A DNA stretch of 12,298 nt from DATAFT01 sp035544635 (lineage in GTDB: Bacteria > Acidobacteriota > Thermoanaerobaculia > Multivoradales > Multivoraceae): contig DATKDQ010000143.1 in the NCBI GenBank assembly GCA_035544635.1, positions 1 to 12,298 on the forward strand, in the 5' to 3' direction. Below are positions 7,194 to 12,298 of the stretch, piece by piece. A program made the position numbers and the translations under genes. Under the pieces are notes generated by a model. That model did not search any database. It was not told the origin of the DNA and was given only the letters and a program-made list of their open reading frames with translations. How positions within the stretch are numbered: position 1 is the first letter of the stretch; each line of letters opens with the position of its first letter.

Positions 7194-8585
7194 ATGGACG
7201 ACTCCACCCTCGAGCGGATGATCTGCCGGGGCGTGGACGTGCTGCGCGCGTCCGACCCCGACCTCCACCAGCTCCTGGTGCGCGAGATGGATCGTCAGGC
7301 GACCGTCCTCTCGATGGTCGCCTCCTCCAGCGTCGTCCCGCCCTCGGTTCTCGCCTGCGAGGCGGCGACCGCGGTCAACGTGACGGCCGAGGGCTACCCC
7401 GGCGCGCGCTTCCACGCCGGGTGCGCCGTCATCGACGAGATCGAGACCCTCGCCGTCGAGCGCGCGAAAACGGCGTTTCGCGCCCGTTACGCGAACGTGC
7501 AGCCGCACTCGGCGACCACCGCCAACCAGCTCGTCATGTGCAGCCTGCTGCGCCCCGGCGACACCCTGCTCGGGATGGAGCTCGACTCCGGGGGCCACCT
7601 CACCCACGGCGCGCCGGCTTCGCTGTCCGGGCAGTACTTCAGGGCGGTCGGCTACGGCCTCACCGCGAACGGCACCATCGACTTCGATCGCGTCCGAGCG
7701 CTGGCCCTGGAGCACCGGCCGCGACTGATCGTCTGCGGCACCACGGCCTACTCCCGGGTCCTCGACTTCGCGCGCTTCCGCGCGATCGCGGACGAGGTCG
7801 GCGCCTATCTCCTCGCCGACATCACGCACGTCGCCGGCCTGGTGGTGGCCGACCTTCACCCCAGCCCGATCGACCTCGCGCACGTCACCACCACCTGCAC
7901 GCACAAGCAGCTCTACGGCCCGCGGGGAGGGCTCGTCCTGGCCGGGCGCGATCACGACTCGCCCTCGCCCGTGCCGGGTCGCTCCCTGGCCCAGCACCTC
8001 CAGAGCGCGGTCTTTCCGTTCTTCCAGGGCGCTCCCGACCTCAACTCGATCGCGGCCAAGGCGCACGCGTTCCAGCGCCTTCTCACCCCGGAGTTCCGCC
8101 GGCTCGCCGGCCGCATCGTGGAGGACGCCCGGGCTCTCGCCTCGAGCTTCCTCGAGCGGGGCCATCGCGTGATGAGCGGCGGCACCGACAACCACCTGGT
8201 GGTGCTGGACGTTGCGGCCTGCGGGCTGACCGGCGTGATCGCCGAGAAGGCGCTCGAGGAGTGCGGCATCGTGGTGAACAAGAACCGCATCGTCGGCGAC
8301 AGCCGGCCCGCGACCGTCACCAGCGGGATCCGCCTGGGAACCAACTCGCTGGCGTCGCGCGGGCTCGGGCCGGAGGAGATGCCGCGCTGCGCCGAGCTGG
8401 TGGACCGGGTCCTGCGCGGGGTCCGGGCGCAAGGCGAACGGAGCTACGACCTCGACCCGGCGGTGCGGCTGGCGGTACGCGCCGAGGTGCGCGAGCTGTG
8501 CGCACGTTTCCCGCTAGACTCCTACCGGCTGGGCGAGCCCGACGCGAGCGGTCGGCCTGCGCTGTCGGAGGCGGGGCTCCCGTAG
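7194..8585 (+). CDS. Serine hydroxymethyltransferase-like PLP enzyme, probably specialised
   Basis: This 463-residue protein is slightly longer than housekeeping SHMT. It keeps the fold I landmarks: AEGYPG 65-70, YANVQPHS 99-106, GGHLTHG 133-139, LADITHVAGL 207-216 with the PLP aspartate, the Schiff-base lysine K238 in THKQLYGPRGG, GGTDNHL 329-335 and the carboxylate-binding arginine R380 in SGIRLGT. Several residues differ from E. coli GlyA in my recalled alignment: ASEN becomes ASSS, Tyr55 becomes Thr64, Tyr64-Tyr65 become Phe73-His74, and the FPGGQGG loop becomes FPFFQGA. SHMTs move a one-carbon unit between folate and glycine; natural-product relatives make 2-methylserine from alanine. 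Its place inside the NRPS operon, 6 bases after NRPS1 and 36 before NRPS2, suggests it supplies a peptide building block rather than running central metabolism. The precise reaction is not predictable. No good Shine-Dalgarno precedes the ATG, consistent with coupling to NRPS1 translation. Confidence 0.92.
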   Translation: MDDSTLERMICRGVDVLRASDPDLHQLLVREMDRQATVLSMVASSSVVPPSVLACEAATAVNVTAEGYPGARFHAGCAVIDEIETLAVERAKTAFRARYANVQPHSATTANQLVMCSLLRPGDTLLGMELDSGGHLTHGAPASLSGQYFRAVGYGLTANGTIDFDRVRALALEHRPRLIVCGTTAYSRVLDFARFRAIADEVGAYLLADITHVAGLVVADLHPSPIDLAHVTTTCTHKQLYGPRGGLVLAGRDHDSPSPVPGRSLAQHLQSAVFPFFQGAPDLNSIAAKAHAFQRLLTPEFRRLAGRIVEDARALASSFLERGHRVMSGGTDNHLVVLDVAACGLTGVIAEKALEECGIVVNKNRIVGDSRPATVTSGIRLGTNSLASRGLGPEEMPRCAELVDRVLRGVRAQGERSYDLDPAVRLAVRAEVRELCARFPLDSYRLGEPDASGRPALSEAGLP

Positions 8586-8621
8586 CCACTCTCCGCGTGC
8601 CGTCGGCGGCGTCCTGTCTCG

Positions 8622-11600
8622 ATGTCTAGCAGCAAGACCACCGGCATTCGCCTGTCCCCGGGTCGGCGCACCCTGCTCCGGCGCGTCCTCGCTCGAGAGG
8701 GTCTCTTGGCGGGCGACCCCGTCGCCCTCGAGCGCCGCGCCGGGCCGCACGCTCCAGCGCCGCTCTCGTCGGGCCAGGAGCGGCTGTGGTTTCTGGCTCG
8801 GCTCGCGCCGGCGAACCCGTTCTACGTCGACTGCACGGCGGTGCGCCTGCGCGGCCCGTTGGATCGGCAGGCGCTCGCGCGCGGTCTCCAAGGCGTCATC
8901 GGTCGTCACCAGATCCTGCGCACGCGCTTTCCCAGCGTGGACGGCTGGCCGGTTGCGCAGGTCGAGCCGTCGCTCGAGATCTCGATCGACTTCGAGGACC
9001 TCTCCGGCACCCCCGGCGCGGCGGCGCGCCATGCCCGCGTCCTCGAGGCGGGCCTCGAGGAGGCGCAGCGACCGATGCACCTCGAGGAGGGGCCGCTGGT
9101 GCGCTCGCGGCTGCTTCGCCTGGACGAGGAGGAGCACGTTCTGCTCCTCGTCCTGCACCACATCGTGCACGACGGCTGGTCGATGCGCCTGCTGCTGCGC
9201 GAGCTGTTCTCGGCCCACCGCGCGCTCGCCGCGGGCGAGCCCGATCCCACACCGCCGCCGCCGTTCCAGTTCGCCGATTTCGCGATCTGGCAGCAGCGCC
9301 GTCTCCCCGACGTCCTGCGCGAGCAGCTCCCCTACTGGCTCCGGGTGCTCGCCGGAGAGCTCCCCGTGCTGCGCCTGCCGGCCGACCGCGCGCGCCCGGC
9401 GGTGCAGAGCTTCCGGGGCGCCGCCGAGCTCTTCACGCTGGCGCCGCCGCTCACCCGCGCGCTGCGCGCCCTCGCGCTCGGCCGGGGCGTCACGCCCTTC
9501 GTCGCGCTCTTCGCGGGCTTCCTCGTCCTGCTCCGGGAGGTCACCGGCGACGAGGACCTGTGCGTCGGCACGGCGGCCGCCGGGCGGACGTCGAGCGAGC
9601 TGGAAGAGCTGATCGGCTTCTTCGTCAACACCCTCGTGCTGCGCAGCGACCTCGGCGGAGACCCCAGCTTCGACGACCTCCTCGAGCGCACGCAGGAGGT
9701 GGTGGCGGGAGCGACCGCGCACCAGGAGGTGCCGTTCGAGAGGCTGGTCGAAGAGCTGGCCCCGGAGCGCGACCTCGGCGCCAACCCCCTCTTCACCGTC
9801 TGGTTCAACCTGCTCCCGTCGCCGCTTCCCGAGCTGCCCGCGCACGATCTCGAGCTCGAGCTCATCGACCTCGATCACCGCACGGCGCGGTTGGAGCTGG
9901 CCCTGATCCTGCGCGAGGAGGGAGACCGGCTGCGCGGCACGCTGGAGTACGCCACCGACCTCTATGACCAGGAGCGCATGTCGGCCATGGTGTCGCGCTA
10001 CGTGCGGATCCTCGAGTGTGCGGTGGAGCGGCCCGACTCGCGCCTCTCCGCGCTGGCGGCGGTCGAAGCCACATCGCCCGCGGCCGGTTCCGAGCGCGCC
10101 GACACCGCCCGCGCGCCGGCGGACGCGGACCGCTCGATCCTGGCCAGCCTCCTCGAGAGCGCGCGCCGCACGCCGCACGCGCTCGCGGTCGCCGCCGGCG
10201 CCGACGAGCTGAGCTATCGGGAGCTGCTCGAGCGCGCCGAGCGGCTGGCGCAGAGCCTCGAGCGGCGCGGCTGCGGGAGCGACGCCGTCATCGGCCTCGC
10301 CATGGCGCGATCGGTGAGCACGCTGGCCGGCATCCTCGGCATCCAGCTCGCCGGCGCGGCGTACCTGCCGCTCGATCCCAGCTACCCGCTCGAGCGGCTC
10401 CGCTTCATGATCGACGAGGGTGGTGCCAGCCTGGTGCTCGCCGACCGGCGGTCGGCCGCCCGCCTGCCCGCGGATCTCCGCCCGCGTCTGCTCGTCCTCG
10501 ACGAGCTCGGCGAGGAGGAGAGGGAGCCGCGGTCGGCGCCTTCGCCGGCTCCGGCGCGTGGCCTGCCCGACCCGGAGAGCCTCGCCTACGTGATCTTCAC
10601 CTCGGGGTCGACCGGCCGGCCCAAGGGCGTGATGGTCAGCCACCGCAACCTCGCCTACTCCACGCGGGCGCGGCTCCGATGGTACGACCGGCCCGCCACC
10701 CGCTTCCTGGTCACCGCCTCGCTCTCCTTCGACAGCTCGGTCGCCGGGCTCTACTGGCCGCTCGCCTCGGGCGGTGCGGTGGTCTTCCCGGAGGAGGGCA
10801 GCGCGGGGGATCCGCGGGCGCTGGCCGCGCTCATCGCGAAGCGCCGGGTCACGCACCTCTGCCTGCTGCCGTCGCTGTGGCGGCTCCTGCTCGAGAGCGC
10901 CGATCCCGCGCGGCTCGCGAGCCTCGAGGTGGTGATCGCGGCCGGCGAGGCGCTGCCGCCCGCGGTGGTCGATCTTCACCGCCGGCGCCTGCCGTCGGCC
11001 GAGCTGGTCAACGAGTACGGCCCCACCGAGGCGACCGTATGGTGCTGCGCGCACCGCGTCGGCGACGACGGGGGCGGCGAGCGCGTGCCGATCGGCCGGG
11101 CCCTCGAGGGAACCGAGCTGCTGCTGCTCGACGGCGCGCTCCAGCCGGTCGGGGCGGGCGCGGAGGCGGAGATCTTCGTCGCCGGACCGGGTGTGGCGCG
11201 CGGCTACCTGCGGCGTCCCGATCTCACCGCGGAGCGCTTCCTCCCGGACCCGCGCGCGGGCGGCGCCGGCGGGCGCATGTACCGGACCGGAGACCGGGGG
11301 CGGCGGCGAGCCGACGGCACGATCGAGCTGCTCGGGCGGTGCGACGATCAGGTCAAGATCCGCGGCTACCGCGTCGAGCCGGCGGAGGTGGAGGCGGCGC
11401 TCGAGGCGCTCGACGGCGTACGCGAGGCCGCGGTGGCCCGCCGCGAGAGCGCGCAGGGTGACGGCTCGCTGATCGCGTACGTGGCGTCGACCGCGCCCGC
11501 GCCGGCGCCCGGCGAGCTGCGGCGGCGCCTGGAGCGACGGCTGCCGGCGTTCCTCGTGCCCGACCGCTTGGTCGCCGTCGAGGCCCTGCCGCGCACGCCG

Positions 11601-12044
11601 AACGGCAAGCTCGACCGCGCCGCCCTGGCGGCGCTCGACGCCGGCGCCGCCGCGCCGCCGGCCGAGCACGCCGCGCCGTCGACGCCGGTGGAGCGGCGGT
11701 TGGCGCGACTCTGGAGCGAGGTCCTCGGCGTCGAGCGGGTGGGCCGCGACGACAGCTTCTTCGAGATCGGCGGCAACTCGCTGCGGGCGGCGGTCGTCGT
11801 CGGCCGCCTGTGTGCCGAGATGGGCGACGTCCTGGATCTCGAGACCCACCTGCGCTGGGGCACGCTGCGCGAGATCGCGCTCCAGGTCGAGCGCCGATCG
11901 GCGGACGGCGCGTGCGCGCCGGCACCGCCCGCGCCGCTGCCGACCGCCGACGAGGCGCTGCTCGCCGGTCTCGAGGGCCTGAGCGACGCGGAGGTGGACG
12001 AGAAGCTCCGGGAGCTCCTGCGCGGCGAGGAGGCGGAGCGGTGA
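8622..12044 (+). CDS. NRPS2: complete C-A-PCP elongation module
   Basis: This 1140-residue single-module NRPS adds one amino acid to the chain from NRPS1. After a 45-residue N-terminal linker, the condensation domain (about 46-480) shows LSSGQERLWFL 48-58, RHQILRTRF 95-103, catalytic HHIVHDGWS 179-187, FADFAIW 217-223, IGFFVNTLVLR 331-341, HQEVPFERL 367-375 and RDLGANPL 383-390. The HHIVHDGWS form suggests the LCL type, which condenses L-configured donors; NRPS1 has no epimerase. The adenylation domain (about 505-1000) has FTSGSTGRPKG 659-669, NEYGPTE 797-803, YRTGD 887-891, QVKIRGYRV 910-918 and A10 lysine K996. The carrier serine is S1053 in GGNSL. The hand-read pocket code is about D-S-A-C-I-A-E-V-W-K, which I cannot match to a substrate. 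An acidic helical tail ends the protein. The ATG is the first in-frame start, but no clear Shine-Dalgarno precedes it. Its end overlaps NRPS3. Confidence 0.95.
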   Translation: MSSSKTTGIRLSPGRRTLLRRVLAREGLLAGDPVALERRAGPHAPAPLSSGQERLWFLARLAPANPFYVDCTAVRLRGPLDRQALARGLQGVIGRHQILRTRFPSVDGWPVAQVEPSLEISIDFEDLSGTPGAAARHARVLEAGLEEAQRPMHLEEGPLVRSRLLRLDEEEHVLLLVLHHIVHDGWSMRLLLRELFSAHRALAAGEPDPTPPPPFQFADFAIWQQRRLPDVLREQLPYWLRVLAGELPVLRLPADRARPAVQSFRGAAELFTLAPPLTRALRALALGRGVTPFVALFAGFLVLLREVTGDEDLCVGTAAAGRTSSELEELIGFFVNTLVLRSDLGGDPSFDDLLERTQEVVAGATAHQEVPFERLVEELAPERDLGANPLFTVWFNLLPSPLPELPAHDLELELIDLDHRTARLELALILREEGDRLRGTLEYATDLYDQERMSAMVSRYVRILECAVERPDSRLSALAAVEATSPAAGSERADTARAPADADRSILASLLESARRTPHALAVAAGADELSYRELLERAERLAQSLERRGCGSDAVIGLAMARSVSTLAGILGIQLAGAAYLPLDPSYPLERLRFMIDEGGASLVLADRRSAARLPADLRPRLLVLDELGEEEREPRSAPSPAPARGLPDPESLAYVIFTSGSTGRPKGVMVSHRNLAYSTRARLRWYDRPATRFLVTASLSFDSSVAGLYWPLASGGAVVFPEEGSAGDPRALAALIAKRRVTHLCLLPSLWRLLLESADPARLASLEVVIAAGEALPPAVVDLHRRRLPSAELVNEYGPTEATVWCCAHRVGDDGGGERVPIGRALEGTELLLLDGALQPVGAGAEAEIFVAGPGVARGYLRRPDLTAERFLPDPRAGGAGGRMYRTGDRGRRRADGTIELLGRCDDQVKIRGYRVEPAEVEAALEALDGVREAAVARRESAQGDGSLIAYVASTAPAPAPGELRRRLERRLPAFLVPDRLVAVEALPRTPNGKLDRAALAALDAGAAAPPAEHAAPSTPVERRLARLWSEVLGVERVGRDDSFFEIGGNSLRAAVVVGRLCAEMGDVLDLETHLRWGTLREIALQVERRSADGACAPAPPAPLPTADEALLAGLEGLSDAEVDEKLRELLRGEEAER
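12028..12033 (+). promoter_or_regulatory. Ribosome binding site deciding the GTG start of NRPS3
   Basis: AGGAGG, a perfect Shine-Dalgarno core, lies within the last NRPS2 codons and ends seven bases before the GTG at 12041. The start and the NRPS2 stop share GTGA. This fixes GTG as the start and indicates that NRPS3 is translated in step with NRPS2. Confidence 0.75.
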
Positions 12045-12298
12045 CCAGCGAGGCGCGCTCCCCCGCCGCCTCCTCGAGCGAGGAGCGCCGGGAGCTCCTC
12101 GCCCGGCTGCTCGAGCAGCGGATCCGGGGCGAGCGCGCCTTCCCGGTGTCCTTCGCCCAACGGCGCCTCTGGTTCCTGCACCAGATGCTGCCGCAGAGCC
12201 CGGCGTACAACGTCCCGGTGGCGGTACGGCTTCGCGGCGAGCTCGACGTCGAGCGCCTCGGGCGCGCGCTCGAGGGCGTGGTGCGGCGCCACGCCGTC
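12041..12298 (+). CDS. NRPS3: N-terminus and start of a condensation domain (3' end missing)
   Basis: The frame runs open for 86 codons to the window edge. It begins with a short helical N-terminal segment of about 35 residues containing SSEERRELLARLLEQR. A condensation domain then opens at FPVSFAQRRLWFLHQM (about residues 37-52), the classical C1 motif, continues with AYNVPVAVRLRGELD, and reaches the beginning of C2 at VVRRHAV. This is therefore the next elongation or terminal NRPS of the assembly line, accepting the peptide from the NRPS2 carrier domain. The GTG start overlaps the NRPS2 stop in GTGA and is preceded by AGGAGG at ideal spacing. Everything after the first 86 residues, including the catalytic HHxxxDG, substrate choice and any thioesterase, is outside the window. 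Confidence 0.9.
   Translation, partial: MTSEARSPAASSSEERRELLARLLEQRIRGERAFPVSFAQRRLWFLHQMLPQSPAYNVPVAVRLRGELDVERLGRALEGVVRRHAV

Noticed and set aside
2895..8432. An 1845-codon open frame on the minus strand, opposite NRPS1 and the SHMT gene
   Set aside because: It is antisense to well-supported genes, is rich in Arg, Gly, Glu and His repeats without domains, and is the expected shadow of third-position G/C bias.
8586..8621. Possible promoter or terminator between the SHMT gene and NRPS2
   Set aside because: The 36-base gap has no hairpin with a T-run, no convincing -10/-35 boxes and no clear Shine-Dalgarno; it looks like a simple intra-operon spacer.
5438..8629. A 1063-codon plus-strand open frame overlapping NRPS1 and the SHMT gene
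   Set aside because: It is in the wrong frame relative to clear domain motifs and its product is Arg/Pro/Ala repeats; a shadow frame.
8514..11849. An 1111-codon minus-strand open frame opposite NRPS2
   Set aside because: It has low-complexity composition and no recognisable motif, and lies opposite a complete NRPS module; a GC-bias artefact.

Overview
The window is very GC-rich (G or C in nearly every third codon position) and gene-dense. It is a piece of a nonribosomal peptide synthetase (NRPS) gene cluster, probably from a high-GC Gram-negative soil-type bacterium such as a myxobacterium or an acidobacterium. The phylum is an inference from base composition and NRPS style. No rRNA, tRNA, CRISPR array, insertion sequence or phage gene is visible.

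Layout. Bases 1-1236 (+) hold the 3' part of an ABC exporter that fuses a membrane domain to an ATPase. It meets head-on a two-gene minus-strand unit: a cobalamin-type radical SAM protein of the PhpK family (3102-1447) followed by an MbtH-like protein (1436-1233). The MbtH and exporter stop codons overlap. A 140-base divergent spacer (3103-3242) carries the likely promoters and a 10-base direct repeat. To its right runs a tightly packed plus-strand operon: NRPS1 (3243-7187), a serine hydroxymethyltransferase-like enzyme (7194-8585), NRPS2 (8622-12044), and the start of NRPS3 (12041 to the window end).

How the genes fit together. NRPS1 looks like the loading protein. It has only the C-terminal remnant of a condensation domain, then an adenylation domain with an embedded methyltransferase, a carrier domain and a short C-terminal tail. 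NRPS2 is a complete C-A-carrier module with a similar tail. NRPS3 opens with another condensation domain. The MbtH protein should assist the adenylation domains, and the ABC protein could export the product.

The most interesting point is the set of one-carbon enzymes in one short locus: a B12-dependent radical SAM methylase, an SHMT homologue with substituted active-site residues, and an in-line SAM methyltransferase. Together they suggest an unusual methylated or alpha-substituted amino acid near the start of the peptide. No phosphonate gene is visible, so the P-methylation known for PhpK itself is not supported here. The substrate and product are unknown, and the cluster continues beyond the right edge.
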